Shown one piece after another: positions 20,020 through 29,217 of a stretch of DNA of 64,000 nt. The notes beneath the pieces are model-generated. The model was given only the letters and a program-made list of their open reading frames with translations. It was not told the DNA's origin and did not search any database. Numbering within the stretch: position 1 is the first letter of the stretch; each line of letters opens with the position of its first letter. The DNA is from Corallococcus silvisoli. Lineage in GTDB: Bacteria > Myxococcota > Myxococcia > Myxococcales > Myxococcaceae. The stretch is taken from NCBI RefSeq assembly GCF_009909145.1, contig NZ_JAAAPJ010000001.1, positions 124,001-188,000 on the forward strand. The letters are read 5' to 3'. Both the position numbers and the translations under genes were made by a program.

Positions 20020-21111
20020 ATGAATGCCCGCGAGGAAGGCCGCGCCCCCGGTGCGTCCCCCAGTCACATCTCGGTCGTCCGGCTGCCGCACTCGTGGTTC
20101 ATCCTGTGCACGTCGCGCGAGCTGAAGGACCAGCCGCTCGCGCGCACGCTCCAGGGCACCCCCCTGGTGCTGTTCCGGGGCGAGGGCGGCAAGCCCGGCG
20201 CGCTGGTGGACCGGTGTCCCCATCGCAACGTGCCCTTGTCGCTGGGGCGCGTGCGGGAAGGGCAGCTGGAGTGCGGCTACCACGGCTGGCGCTTCGACTC
20301 CGGAGGACAGTGCCGGCTCATCCCCGGGCTCGTGGGGGAACCGGAGGCGAAGTCCCGCTGCGCCACGTCCCACGCGGCGCGAGAGCAGGACGGCTTCGTC
20401 TGGGTCTACTCCACGCCCGGCGTGGAGCCCACCACGGAGCCCTTCCGCTTCCCGCTGCTGGACGCGCCGGACTACACCACCGTGCGCCGGGTGCTCCGCG
20501 CGCCGGGGTCGCTGCACGCGGTGCTGGAGAACACGCTGGACGTGCCGCACACGGCCTTCCTCCACGGCGGCCTGTTCCGCACCGCGGAGAAGCGCAACGA
20601 AATCGACGTGGTGGTGCGCCGGAGCGCGGACCGCGTGGAGGCGGAGTACCTCGGGGAGCCCGCGCCCAAGGGCCTGGTGGGGCGGCTGCTCGCGCCGGGC
20701 GGCGGGGTGGTGCAGCACTTCGACCGCTTCCTGATGCCGTCCATCGCGCAGGTGGAGTACCGCATCGGGGAGCGGAGCCACGTCCTGGTCAACTCCGCCA
20801 TGACGCCGGTGGGGGACTGGGACACGCTCGTGTACGCGGTGGTGACGTTCAAGCTGCCGGTGCCACGCCTGCTCCTGAAGGCCGCGCTGCCCTTCGTCCT
20901 GCCGGTGGGGCTGCACATCTTCGGTCAGGACGCGCGCATCCTGGCGAAGCAGACGGACTCCATCCGCCGCTTCGGCACGGAGTCCTACGCCTCCACCGAA
21001 ATCGACGTGCTGGGCCCGGGCATCCTGCGCCTGATGCGCGCCCAGGAGCGCGAGCGGACCGCCCCTCCGCCGGACACGGTGCACGAGACGCGCGTGCGCA
21101 TGCGCACGTAG
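20020..21111 (+). CDS. Rieske non-heme iron oxygenase
   Basis: 363 residues. Rieske [2Fe-2S] motif CPHRN...CGYHGW (C66, H68, C85, H88) and the mononuclear iron site in LENTLDVPHTAFLH (N171, D174, H177, H182), the layout of the alpha subunit of aromatic-ring or sterol-type oxygenases. Enzymes of this single-subunit type hydroxylate or demethylate substrates using electrons from a separate reductase; no reductase or ferredoxin gene is adjacent, and the substrate is unknown. No signal peptide. Stands alone between the copper genes and a convergent PLP enzyme. Confidence 0.88.
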   Translation: MNAREEGRAPGASPSHISVVRLPHSWFILCTSRELKDQPLARTLQGTPLVLFRGEGGKPGALVDRCPHRNVPLSLGRVREGQLECGYHGWRFDSGGQCRLIPGLVGEPEAKSRCATSHAAREQDGFVWVYSTPGVEPTTEPFRFPLLDAPDYTTVRRVLRAPGSLHAVLENTLDVPHTAFLHGGLFRTAEKRNEIDVVVRRSADRVEAEYLGEPAPKGLVGRLLAPGGGVVQHFDRFLMPSIAQVEYRIGERSHVLVNSAMTPVGDWDTLVYAVVTFKLPVPRLLLKAALPFVLPVGLHIFGQDARILAKQTDSIRRFGTESYASTEIDVLGPGILRLMRAQERERTAPPPDTVHETRVRMRT

Positions 21112-21138
21112 CGCCTGGGCCCCGCTGTCCAGGCCGGG

Positions 21139-22098
21139 TCAGGTGGGGCGGGCCTGCGGCCGGGGCTGGACGAGCTCCGTGGAGAAGTAGCGCTCCATGC
21201 GGTCGGGGAACACCGTCACCACCTGCGCCTGCGGGCCCAGCCGCTTCGCCGCCTCCACCGCCGCCGCGTAGTTGAGCCCGGAGGACGGGCCCACGGGGAA
21301 GCCGCGCCGGATGAGCGCGCGCGCGGTGCGCATGGCCAGGTCGTCGGAGACGTCCAGCTCCACGCGCCCCGGCAGGTCCGCTTCGCGGTACAGCTTGGAC
21401 AGGCCGTCCACCACGCCCGGCACGCGCGCGCTGAAGCTGCAACACTCGATGTCGCAGCCCAGCCCGGCGATGGGCCGCGCGACGAAGGCCGTCACCGGAC
21501 AGCCCGCCTCCGCGAACGCCTGATACAGCCCCACGATGGTGCCACCCGTGCCCACGCCGCTCACCACGCCGTGCACCAGCCCGCCCGGCACCTGCGCCAG
21601 AATCTCCTGCCCCGTCCACACGCGGTGGGCCTCCGCGTTGTCCGGGTTCTCGAACTGGCGGGGCGCGTAGCCCCCGCGCTCCTTCGCCAGGGCCTCCGCG
21701 CGCGCGATGGCGCCCCGGATGCCCTCCGCGCGCGGCACCAGCTCCACCTCGCCGCCGTAGGCGCGGATGGCGATGAGCCGCTCCTCCGTCACGCCCTCTG
21801 GCATCACCGCCGTGAAGCGGCAGCCCATCTGCGCGCTCGCCAGCGCCATGGCGATGCTCGTGGAGCCGCTGGACGCCTCCACCACGTCGCCGCCCGGGCA
21901 CAGCTCGCCCAGCCGCCAGGCCTTCTCCAGCATGTACCGCGCGATGCGGTCCTTGGTGGAGCCGCTGGGGTTGAGGAACTCCAGCTTGCACCAGATGGTG
22001 GGGCCCTCCGGGTCCAGCCGCACGGGGACGAGCGGCGTGGGCCCCACGGCCTGGAGGAAGCGACCATCAGCGGGGAGCGGGCGGCAGGGAGGGCGCAT
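21139..22098 (-). CDS. Cysteine synthase family PLP-dependent enzyme
   Basis: 319 residues of fold-type II PLP enzyme. Visible: the lysine motif NPSGSTKDR (K49), substrate loop SSGSTSIA, phosphate-binding GVGTGGT and C-terminal GPSSGLN. These match O-acetylserine sulfhydrylase/cystathionine beta-synthase relatives. The protein is close to CysK length, but the exact substrate pair cannot be called, so no symbol is given. The C-terminal 15 residues are Pro/Arg-rich and outside the fold. Divergent from the hybrid kinase gene across 177 nt. Confidence 0.85.
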   Translation of the reverse strand: MRPPCRPLPADGRFLQAVGPTPLVPVRLDPEGPTIWCKLEFLNPSGSTKDRIARYMLEKAWRLGELCPGGDVVEASSGSTSIAMALASAQMGCRFTAVMPEGVTEERLIAIRAYGGEVELVPRAEGIRGAIARAEALAKERGGYAPRQFENPDNAEAHRVWTGQEILAQVPGGLVHGVVSGVGTGGTIVGLYQAFAEAGCPVTAFVARPIAGLGCDIECCSFSARVPGVVDGLSKLYREADLPGRVELDVSDDLAMRTARALIRRGFPVGPSSGLNYAAAVEAAKRLGPQAQVVTVFPDRMERYFSTELVQPRPQARPT

Positions 22099-22275
22099 GG
22101 GTCATCCCTATCGCGAAACGCGCCAGGGGGGGAGTCACCCTCTGTTGGCCAGCGAGCGGCGACGACCGCCCGTCCCCCTGGCTGTCCTCCCACGGAAGAC
22201 ATTTTCCCACGCGCGACACTTGGCGCTCCGAGGGCCAGCCATTACGAAGGAGGGCCACGGTTCTCTTCCGCCCGC

Positions 22276-23739
22276 ATGTCGCCTCCAGCGCCCATCATCC
22301 TGAACGTCAACGACGACCTGGCCAGCCGCTACGTCACCACCCGCGTCCTCTCCCTGGCGGGCTTCCAGGTGTTGGAGGCCGGCACGGGCGGTGAAACGCT
22401 GGCGCTCGCGGACGAGAACACGGACCTCGTCATCCTGGATGTCCGGCTGCCGGACATGAGCGGCCTGGAGGTGTGTCGGCGCCTGAAGTCCTCCTCGCGC
22501 ACACACAACGCGCTGGTGCTGCACCTGTCCGCGCAGGCGGTGGGGGCCGCGGACCGGGCGCAGGGGCTGGAGCACGGCGCGGACGCGTACCTGGTCGCGC
22601 CGGTGGACCCCGAGGAGCTGGTGGCCCAGGTGCACGCGCTCCTGCGCCTGCGCCGCGCCGAACGCGAGGTGCGCGTCCTCTCCGACCAGGTGCAGCGGCA
22701 GCGGCGGCTGCTGGACCTGGCCATGTCCGCGGCGGCGGACCCCATCTCCCTCTACGACGGGGACGGCACGCTCATCTTCGCCAACCAGGCGGTGGCCGCG
22801 TCGCGCGGGACGCACCACGTGCACCAGCCGGGCCTGAGCATGGACGCGCTGTGCGCGATGGACCCCCAGCTGGAGCCCTACGCGAAGGCGCTGGACGCGG
22901 CCCGGCGCACGGGGCAGGTGCAGCGCGGCCGCATCACCCTGTCATCGGACCGGGGCCCGCGGCACTTCGACTACACGATGTCCCCGGCCACCGGGCCCAC
23001 GGGCGCGGTGGAGGCGGTCATCGCCACCGGGCAGGACGTCACGGAGGTGCGCCACGCGGAGGACTTCCGAGAGCAGTTCCTGGGCATCCTGGGCCACGAC
23101 CTGCGCAACCCGCTCAACGCGCTGTCCATGTCCGCGCAGCAGCTCCAGCGCCAGGGGGAGCTGTCGGACCGGCAGCGCGTCTTCACCGGGCGCATCCTCA
23201 CCAGCGCCCAGCGCATGGACCGGATGATCCGCCAGCTCCTGGACTTCGCCCGGGCGCGCCTGGGCGCGGGGCTGCCGGTGGTGCGCGCGGGGTGCGACCT
23301 GTTCGACGTGGTGCGCGGCGCGGTGGAGGAGTCGCGCGCCAGCCATCCCCACCGCGAGGTGCTGCTGGAGGTGCGGGGCGACGGGCGCGGCGACTGGGAC
23401 GCGGATCGGCTGGAGCAGGTGGTGGGCAACCTGATGTCCAACGCGCTCAAGTTCAGTCCTCCAGAGACGCCCGTGCGGGTGGGCGCGGAGGGGCTGGAGG
23501 GCGAGGCCGTCGTGTGGGTGCACAACCTGGGCGCGCCCATCGCTCCGGAGCAGCTGCCCCACCTCTTCACCGCGTGGCGCCGCGCCGGCCGCAGTGAACG
23601 GGAGCGGGGCGTGTCCGCGGGGTTGGGGTTGGGGCTCTACATCACCGAACAGCTGGTCCGCGCCCACGGCGGCGGCGTGCAGGTGAGCTCCACGGAGGAG
23701 CGGGGCACGACCTTCACGGTGAAGCTGCCCCGCCAATGA
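22276..23739 (+). CDS. Receiver-PAS-histidine kinase hybrid
   Basis: 487 residues, soluble. Order: receiver domain 7-122 with D55 (LVILDVRLPD), a coiled linker, a PAS-like domain about 150-260 (DPISLYDGDGTLIFANQAV to TGQDVTEVR), HisKA with phospho-acceptor H274 (GHDLRNPLNAL) and HATPase (GNLMSNALKFSPP, AGLGLGLYITEQLVRAHGG). The receiver at the N-terminus makes this an internal relay kinase controlled by another kinase. There is no partner regulator next to it. The GGAGG at 22249-22253 is 22 nt from the ATG and no in-frame start lies between, so initiation may be weak or the ribosome site unrelated. Confidence 0.88.
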   Translation: MSPPAPIILNVNDDLASRYVTTRVLSLAGFQVLEAGTGGETLALADENTDLVILDVRLPDMSGLEVCRRLKSSSRTHNALVLHLSAQAVGAADRAQGLEHGADAYLVAPVDPEELVAQVHALLRLRRAEREVRVLSDQVQRQRRLLDLAMSAAADPISLYDGDGTLIFANQAVAASRGTHHVHQPGLSMDALCAMDPQLEPYAKALDAARRTGQVQRGRITLSSDRGPRHFDYTMSPATGPTGAVEAVIATGQDVTEVRHAEDFREQFLGILGHDLRNPLNALSMSAQQLQRQGELSDRQRVFTGRILTSAQRMDRMIRQLLDFARARLGAGLPVVRAGCDLFDVVRGAVEESRASHPHREVLLEVRGDGRGDWDADRLEQVVGNLMSNALKFSPPETPVRVGAEGLEGEAVVWVHNLGAPIAPEQLPHLFTAWRRAGRSERERGVSAGLGLGLYITEQLVRAHGGGVQVSSTEERGTTFTVKLPRQ

Positions 23740-23820
23740 CGCCGGGAGATGTGCCCACTCGTTGACGGATGCGGCGCGTCGGCACTTCCGGATGCGCGGG
23801 GGCGACACCACCCTGAGGGC

Positions 23821-24429
23821 ATGGTCCCATCCGAAAAGCGAATCTTCGCCCAGAGCGTGGACGCCCTCTTCGTGCGCGCGTTGGGGCCGCACCTGACACG
23901 GGACGGGCGCCAGCGCCTGAAGGCCGTGGGGTTGGACCTGGCGGCGCCGCTGCGCCACAACTATTCGCTGGAGCAGTGGCGGACGTTCCTGGACGTGGCG
24001 GCGCGGGACGTGTTCCCGGGCCAGCCGGCGGAGGCCGCCTACCTGGAGCTGGGCGCGCGGTACCTGAAGGGCTTCCAGCAGACGTCCGTGGGGCGGGCGA
24101 GCATGCAGCTCGTGACGCACCTGGGGCCGGAGAAGACGCTGGAGCGCGTGCCGTACAACCTGCGCGCCGGCAACAACTTCAACGAGGTGCGGGTGGAGGA
24201 GCTGTCGAAGCAGGCCGCCACCCTGTGGGTGAAGGACGTGCTGGCGGACACGCCCTTCTTCGCCTGCGGCTTCCTGGTGGAGACGCTGCGCGCGTCGGGC
24301 GCGGGCTCACCGGAGGTGACGCCCCTCGCCTTCGACGGGACGGCGGCGACGTACCGGCTGACGTGGACGGAAGCGAAGGCGCGGCGGCCCACGGGCACGG
24401 TCGCGCCGGTCCGCAGGCTCTACGGGTAG
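23821..24429 (+). CDS. DUF2378 family protein (Myxococcus TIGR02265 type)
   Basis: 202 residues. Reads as the myxobacterial DUF2378 family: [14 protein letters not shown] near the start, then [31 protein letters not shown], then the NNFNEVRV/F(F)[11 protein letters not shown] portion. The family is found almost only in myxobacteria, in many paralogues, and has no established function. It follows the hybrid kinase after 81 nt on the same strand, so it may be cotranscribed. Its last 10 nt overlap the convergent pirin gene. Confidence 0.8.
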   Translation: MVPSEKRIFAQSVDALFVRALGPHLTRDGRQRLKAVGLDLAAPLRHNYSLEQWRTFLDVAARDVFPGQPAEAAYLELGARYLKGFQQTSVGRASMQLVTHLGPEKTLERVPYNLRAGNNFNEVRVEELSKQAATLWVKDVLADTPFFACGFLVETLRASGAGSPEVTPLAFDGTAATYRLTWTEAKARRPTGTVAPVRRLYG

Positions 24430-25355
24430 CGCACGGGCGCGGGCGGATCATCCGGCGGCAGGGGGATGAACTCCGTCTCCTGCGGGACGGCGGCGAAGCG
24501 GCCCTCCTTCCAGTCCGCCTTGGCGGCCTCCAGGCGCTCCTTGGAGGACGACACGAAGTTCCAGAACAGGTAGCGCGGGCCGTCCATGGGCTCGCCGCCC
24601 AGGAGCATCATGCGCGCGGGGGCCTCCGCGCTCAGGATGATCTCACTGCCCGGCTTGAACACCAGCAGCTCGCCGGGCTGGAAGCGCGTGCCCTCCACGT
24701 CCACGGTGCCTTCGACCAGGTAGAGGCCGCGCTCCTCGTATTCGGTGGGGAGCTTGAGCCGCGCGCCGGCGTCCAGCTTCGCGTCCGCGTAGAAGAGGGC
24801 GGAGTGGGCGCGCACGGGGGACTTGCCGCCGTGCACCTCGCCCGCGATGACGTGCAGGTGGACGCCCTCGCCCTCGACGACGGGCAGGGTGTCGGTGGGG
24901 TGGTGGACGAAGGCGGGGGCGGTCTCCTCGTGCTGCTTGGGGAGCGCGACCCAGGCCTGGATGCCGAAGAGGCGGCCGCCGGCGGCGCGGGTCTCGGGGC
25001 CGGTGCGCTCGGAGTGGGCGATGCCCTGGCCCGCGGTCATCCAGTTCACGGCGCCGGGGCGGATGTGCTGCACGCTGCCCAGCGAGTCGCGGTGGAGGAT
25101 CTCGCCCTCGAAGAGATAGGTGACGGTGGCCAGCCCGATGTGCGGGTGGGGCCGCACGTCCAGGCCCCGGCCGGGGTCGAAGTCCGCGGGGCCCATCTGG
25201 TCCAGGAAGATGAAGGGGCCGACCATGCGGCGGCGCGCGGAGGGCAGCGCGCGGCGCACGTGGAAGCCGTCGCCCAGGTCGCGAATGCGGGGGACGATGA
25301 GCGTCTCCAGCGAGGGAGGGGGTTCACGCCCCTGCAGATCCTCTTCCCAGCTCAT
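24420..25355 (-). CDS. Pirin-family protein
   Basis: 311 residues in two cupin domains. The N-terminal pirin signature is clear: metal-binding [15 protein letters not shown], followed by W..AG.GI.HSE ([13 protein letters not shown]). Pirins bind iron; some are quercetinases and others act as redox-sensitive regulators, so the role here is open. The ATG at 25355 is chosen because AAGGAG sits 8 nt upstream and the preceding 38 codons are a shadow. The gene convergently overlaps the DUF2378 gene by 10 nt. Confidence 0.88.
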   Translation of the reverse strand: MSWEEDLQGREPPPSLETLIVPRIRDLGDGFHVRRALPSARRRMVGPFIFLDQMGPADFDPGRGLDVRPHPHIGLATVTYLFEGEILHRDSLGSVQHIRPGAVNWMTAGQGIAHSERTGPETRAAGGRLFGIQAWVALPKQHEETAPAFVHHPTDTLPVVEGEGVHLHVIAGEVHGGKSPVRAHSALFYADAKLDAGARLKLPTEYEERGLYLVEGTVDVEGTRFQPGELLVFKPGSEIILSAEAPARMMLLGGEPMDGPRYLFWNFVSSSKERLEAAKADWKEGRFAAVPQETEFIPLPPDDPPAPVRYP

Positions 25356-25523
25356 GGTGTGGCTCCTTTTCGAGGGGGCCCAGTCTGCCTGGGTTCCCGT
25401 CCCGCGCGGCCACTTTCTCCCGGACGTTCCACGCTCGGACGCTTCGCTCGGACCCGGGTGGGGCGGCACCGTTGGACGCCGTGCTTTCTCCGGGGTGGAT
25501 CCGCGTTTAGCCTGGGCCTCACC

Positions 25524-26522
25524 ATGTCCCCTGGGCTCATCGGGCTCGCCGTCGCGGCCGCCGTGGCGCTGACACCGCTGACGCTCCGGGCGTGGCGCCG
25601 CGCATGGGCCCGGCGTCGCTGGCGGGCACTGGGCCCCATCCTGGAGCTGTCACCGTTCCCGGCGTCCACGCGCGTGCTGTTGGCCGGCCGCTACCGGGGC
25701 CATCCGGTGGAGGTGTCCCTGTCGCGCACGGGGGCCTCACGGCTGCGGCTCATGCTGGGGACGAAGCTGCCTCAGGAATTCGCGCTGCTCCCCCAGGGGC
25801 GGGGTCTGCGTTGGCGCGGGGCCTCGAAGGAGCGGGACATCCAGGTGGGCCAGCCCGCGCTGGACGCGGCGTTCCTCATCCAGGGCGCGAACCCAGCGGC
25901 GGTCATCCGGCTGCTGGGCGAACCCGGCGTCCGCGACGCGCTGATCCGGCTCCAGGCGCGCGGCGTTCCGTTCCAGCTCCAGGGGCAGGAGCTCATCGCG
26001 TCCCCCATGGGCTCGCTCTCCGAGGCGTCCGTCCGGGAGCTCCTGCGGGACCTCGCGGGGGTCGCTTCCGCGCTCCAGTCCACGGCGGAGCACCACCGCG
26101 CGCTGGCGGCGTCGGCGCGGGAAGCGGTCCAGGACAGCGCGCCTGCCACGGGGACGGTGCTGGCTCCGGCCGTCCGGAGGGACTTGGACTTCCAGCGGTT
26201 CGTCAGGATCCGCGAGGAGTTCAGCAGGCGGTGGGTGGTGCACAACACCCTGGTGATCGCGAGCGGTGTCGTGGGGCTGCTGGGCGGGGGCCTCTGGCTC
26301 GTCCTGCGGCGCGGGCCTCCTCCGGAAGGGTGGGACCTGGCGGGGGTCCCCTTCGCCGCGGCCTTCACCTTCGCCAGCCTGACCTACATGTTCAGCGCGT
26401 ATTTCCAACTGCTGTGTCCGGGATGCGGGAACGACCTGCACGACTACGACAACACGGACTCGGACGGAGCCCCCAACCTGTCGCTGGACCGCTGTCCGCA
26501 CTGTGACGTCGTGCTGCGGTGA
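25524..26522 (+). CDS. Membrane-anchored protein with C-terminal zinc ribbon, function unknown
   Basis: 332 residues, not recognised. An N-terminal helix (4-20) is followed by about 230 residues of soluble alpha/beta character, then two hydrophobic segments near 245-266 and 275-295, and a zinc-ribbon-like end (CPGCGND...[10 protein letters not shown]). With both Cys pairs on the same side of the last helix this would place a metal-binding tail in the cytoplasm (inference). No obvious operon partner; it converges on the SRPBCC gene. Confidence 0.65.
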   Translation: MSPGLIGLAVAAAVALTPLTLRAWRRAWARRRWRALGPILELSPFPASTRVLLAGRYRGHPVEVSLSRTGASRLRLMLGTKLPQEFALLPQGRGLRWRGASKERDIQVGQPALDAAFLIQGANPAAVIRLLGEPGVRDALIRLQARGVPFQLQGQELIASPMGSLSEASVRELLRDLAGVASALQSTAEHHRALAASAREAVQDSAPATGTVLAPAVRRDLDFQRFVRIREEFSRRWVVHNTLVIASGVVGLLGGGLWLVLRRGPPPEGWDLAGVPFAAAFTFASLTYMFSAYFQLLCPGCGNDLHDYDNTDSDGAPNLSLDRCPHCDVVLR

Positions 26523-26541
26523 GCCGTCGCTCCAGCCTGGA

Positions 26542-26579
26542 CCAAGGTTCGTCCTTGGGGGCGGAATCGAACCCCGCCC
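26542..26579. terminator. Two tandem hairpins between convergent genes
   Basis: Hairpin 1: CCAAGG (26542-26547), loop TTCGT, CCTTGG (26553-26558). Hairpin 2: GGGCGG (26559-26564), 9-nt loop, CCGCCC (26574-26579). They abut, lie directly after the stop of the plus-strand gene and in front of the stop of the minus-strand gene. No T-tract, so the terminator call is tentative; the second stem superficially resembles a tRNA T-arm. Confidence 0.45.
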
Positions 26580-26597
26580 GACCCATTCGTGAGCGCG

Positions 26598-27098
26598 CTA
26601 CCCCAGCTCGGCGTCCAACTGCTGGTAGCAGGCCTCCATGCCCTGGTCCATGCCGGACGCGAGCGCGCCATCACGGGCCACTTTCGTGTCGTACGTTTGC
26701 GTGATGCGCATCGTGGTGACGCTGCCTTCCTCGGCGAACTCGTGCTTCTCCAGCAGCGAGCCGATCTCCTGACCCGACCCCAGCGCCATCGTTTCGGTGT
26801 GAATGGCCCGTTCGTGCAGGACGACCTCCGTGAATTTGCCCCGGAGCGTCATGGCCGGGTCGGCCTCGTCGCTCTTCCAGGCCATGTCGAGCGCGCCGCC
26901 CACGCGAGGCTCGCATTGGCAGGTGGTCAGGGCATAGCCCGGCGGAGGAAGCATCCAACGGCGCATCTTGTCCGGAGTGAACATGGCCTCCCACACCAGG
27001 CGACGAGGCGCGTTGAACGCGCGGATGAGGATGATGGTGGTGTCCGTGGGCGTGGAGATGTGCAGGCTTTTGGGGGAGGTGGCGGGGATGGGGCTCAT
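26598..27098 (-). CDS. SRPBCC/AHSA1-like domain protein
   Basis: 166 residues of the START/Bet v1 superfamily (AHSA1 branch): FNAPRRLVWEAMFTPDKMRRW, GGALDMAWKS, FTEVVLHERAIHTETM, then the C-terminal helix GMDQGMEACYQQLDAEL. Such proteins have a hydrophobic ligand pocket; no specific role is known. Start 27098 follows AAGGA at 8 nt. It lies downstream of an ArsR-type regulator on the same strand (66 nt apart), a frequent bacterial pairing, suggesting the regulator controls both genes. Confidence 0.85.
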   Translation of the reverse strand: MSPIPATSPKSLHISTPTDTTIILIRAFNAPRRLVWEAMFTPDKMRRWMLPPPGYALTTCQCEPRVGGALDMAWKSDEADPAMTLRGKFTEVVLHERAIHTETMALGSGQEIGSLLEKHEFAEEGSVTTMRITQTYDTKVARDGALASGMDQGMEACYQQLDAELG

Positions 27099-27164
27099 GA
27101 GCTGGTCCTTGTGACTGACAGTTGGAAAGTGAGAGCGGCCGCGGCGAGGCGGCGGTGAAAACGC

Positions 27165-27524
27165 TCAGCGGCGACGAGCCCGCGATTGCTCGTCGGAGCT
27201 CATCTCATCGAGCAGCGAGTCCAGCGCCTCGAACCGAGCCTCCCAGCTCCGGCGGAACGACTCGGTCCAGAGCATCGCCTCCTTCAGCGGCGCGGCCTCC
27301 AACCGGCAGAAATGCTGCCGCCCGGCGACGCGGCGACGGACGAGCTTGGCGTGCTCCAGCACGCGCACGTGCTTGGTCGCCGCCGGGAAAGTCATTTTGA
27401 GGGGTGCGGCAAGCTCGCTGAGGTTGCGCTCCCCGCCCGACAGTTGGCGGATGATCGCGCGCCGAGCGGGGTGGGCCAGGGCGTGAAAAACGACGTCCAG
27501 CCGGGGCGAGAGATCTGAAACCAT
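27165..27524 (-). CDS. ArsR/SmtB-family transcriptional regulator
   Basis: 119 residues from ATG. Winged-helix motifs: VFHALAHPARRAIIRQL, SELAAPLKMTFPAATKHVRVLEHAKLVRRRVAGRQH. It lacks the metal-binding ELCVCDL signature of true ArsR, fitting the non-metal subgroup that pairs with SRPBCC proteins. The ATG at 27524 is preferred; a GTG at 27551 would start 9 codons earlier and would lie across an inverted repeat that looks like its own operator. Probable first gene of a two-gene autoregulated unit. Confidence 0.85.
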   Translation of the reverse strand: MVSDLSPRLDVVFHALAHPARRAIIRQLSGGERNLSELAAPLKMTFPAATKHVRVLEHAKLVRRRVAGRQHFCRLEAAPLKEAMLWTESFRRSWEARFEALDSLLDEMSSDEQSRARRR

Positions 27525-27550
27525 GTGGTTTACTATGCCAACTGGTTTCA
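27516..27550. promoter_or_regulatory. Probable operator of the ArsR-type gene
   Basis: The plus strand contains AAACCATGTGGTTT (27518-27531), a perfect AAACCA/TGGTTT palindrome around the start codon region, and a third half-site TGGTTT at 27543-27548. The outermost arms TGAAACCA (27516-27523) and TGGTTTCA (27543-27550) are also exact inverted repeats. Three copies of one half-site at the start of a winged-helix regulator gene suggest autorepression. Confidence 0.6.
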
Positions 27551-27551
27551 C

Positions 27552-27827
27552 GAGATCAACCGCGTAGAGCGCATGTAGAGCGCATAAGGAAGGATAGGGG
27601 CAGTGTTGAAGGGAACGGGCGAGAGCAGGGAGGCAGGGGAGGGCTGCTGACGAGTGCCGAGTGCCACGCCGATGCGTCCATCACGCGGTCCTCATCCACC
27701 GCATCCTCGACAGCGCCTCGGTCCCCTCCGGACTGCTCGCAATCGCCAGCGCTCCGCCAGTCCATCCCTGCACCGCAACGGCCTCGGGTTCATCGCCTGA
27801 GGCTGTTCGAGAGCCACGATCGTTGGT
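27552..27827. other. Gene-free stretch between two minus-strand genes
   Basis: 276 nt. Frames are open by composition only (a minus-strand frame of 69 codons at 27556-27765 has no ribosome site and no recognisable content). I see no promoter or repeat I would call. It could be remnant coding DNA, but nothing identifies it. Confidence 0.4.
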
Positions 27828-29081
27828 TTAGCGCTCCAGCAGTGCCTGCTCGCGCTCGTTCGACTGGAGCCAGGAGGAAGGGCGCTCCTGGATCTCGGCG
27901 ATGAAGGGCGGGCGCGAGTTCAGCTCCCAGCGCAACTGGAGCGTCGTCCACTGGGCGTCGGACTGGAGGTCGTATTCCCAGTGCTCGAACGCGCGCTCCA
28001 CGTCGTCGGAGAACTCGGTCACGTGATGGATGAGGTCCGGTGCTCCCACCCGTTGGAGGACTTCCCAGGCCGACATCGTCTTCTCCAGGGTCGCTGCCCG
28101 CTCGCGCCGGTCCGGCAGGCACTCTGGGACCGTGTACCGTTCATTCTTCGCGTCGAGGAAGGAATAGGCCGCGAAGCCTCGGGGCTGGACCCCCAGCCGC
28201 CGGAGGGACTGCTGGACGATGGGGCGGAAGGTCTGCTCCTCCAGGGACGCCTCGCGAAACACGGAGCTGCGCGAGACGCTGCTCCAATCCTCCACGGCTT
28301 CCCACTGCTGGAGCAGCGGCAGGCACGCGTGGATGCGGTGCGCTCCCACCAGTACGACGGCGCCCACCACCCGGTCGAGGTCCTTCCGCAGCTCGCTGGA
28401 GACCTCCTTCCGCGGAGCGGTGAATGACTTCGACAGGTGCGCTTGAACCTCCTGGAGCCGCTCCGTCAGCATCGCCAGCAGCGCGGTCGCATCGCGCTGC
28501 TCCGCGGCATCCCATTCACGCGCCCGGACATCCGCCTCCGGGAGGATGGCTGCGTGGGTGAGGTCGAGCACCAGCCGCTGCCCTCGGTGTGTCCGCCAGA
28601 TGAAGAAGTCCGTCTCGGCGTCGCGGAAGAAGTAGGGCCACGCATGCTTCGACCAGAACAGCCCCGCGGTCGTGGACGTGGCGTGGTCTGCCCGCCACGC
28701 ATCGCGTCCCACCTTCCCTGCCCTGGGACCGAGGATGTCCACCCGAAGCACGTCGCGCCCCGACGGAGACACGGCGATGAGCTGGGGGCCGTGGGTCCGG
28801 AGGATGGACCAGCCCGTGTCCGAGACGAACAACTGGTGCGGACTGCTCTCGTTCCACTGCTGCCACCGCTCCCAGACAAGGCGAGGCTCGGCGCTCCCGG
28901 GCATGTGTTCGAGCAGCTGGAAGCGGAACTCGTTCTGGAACGCGGTGCGCCTGCCCCACCACCAGGAAGCCTTCCGCCCGCCGCGTCGGAGGATCGTCCC
29001 GTTGTGGGGCGAGCGGGCCGTCAGGATGAAGCGCCCGCTGGGCGAGTGGGTCTCCAGGTCGGAGAAGAAGACTCGGGTCAT
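27828..29081 (-). CDS. Hypothetical protein of unknown function
   Basis: 417 residues, not recognised. The first part reads as beta-strand segments with short turns (SGRFILTARSPHNG, FVSDTGWSILRTHGPQL, VSPSGRDVLRVDILG, WPYFFRDAETDFFIWRTHRG), suggesting a propeller-like or WD-type fold; the C-terminal half is helical and rich in Trp, Glu and Arg. No signal peptide or membrane segment. Amino-acid use is less Ala/Gly-rich than neighbours. The ATG at 29081 is chosen as the first giving a sensible N-terminus. It is divergent from the helicase gene across 136 nt. Real but unclassified. Confidence 0.6.
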   Translation of the reverse strand: MTRVFFSDLETHSPSGRFILTARSPHNGTILRRGGRKASWWWGRRTAFQNEFRFQLLEHMPGSAEPRLVWERWQQWNESSPHQLFVSDTGWSILRTHGPQLIAVSPSGRDVLRVDILGPRAGKVGRDAWRADHATSTTAGLFWSKHAWPYFFRDAETDFFIWRTHRGQRLVLDLTHAAILPEADVRAREWDAAEQRDATALLAMLTERLQEVQAHLSKSFTAPRKEVSSELRKDLDRVVGAVVLVGAHRIHACLPLLQQWEAVEDWSSVSRSSVFREASLEEQTFRPIVQQSLRRLGVQPRGFAAYSFLDAKNERYTVPECLPDRRERAATLEKTMSAWEVLQRVGAPDLIHHVTEFSDDVERAFEHWEYDLQSDAQWTTLQLRWELNSRPPFIAEIQERPSSWLQSNEREQALLER

Positions 29082-29217
29082 CCGGATGAGGCTATCGCGC
29101 CGCGTCCCTTGGCACAGACCCCCGTCTGGAGGGCGGCCCAGGCCGCGGGAGGGAGGCACCGGGCGTACGTTGACGACGCGCTGTACCTGTGTTCAGGCTG
29201 GCCTCTGGGAGCCCGCC

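Noticed and set aside
23976..26522. 848-codon plus-strand frame across DUF2378 and pirin regions
   Set aside because: Its first two thirds are a shadow frame across the DUF2378 and pirin genes; only the portion from 25524 has membrane helices and a zinc ribbon.
26540..26597. Minus-strand GGGGTTCGATTCC, resembling a tRNA T-arm
   Set aside because: The stem pairs GGGCGG/CCGCCC with a 9-nt loop rather than a 5-bp stem and 7-nt loop, and there is no anticodon arm, D arm or acceptor stem nearby.
27556..27765. Minus-strand frame of 69 codons
   Set aside because: No ribosome site, no motif, and composition matches shadows elsewhere.
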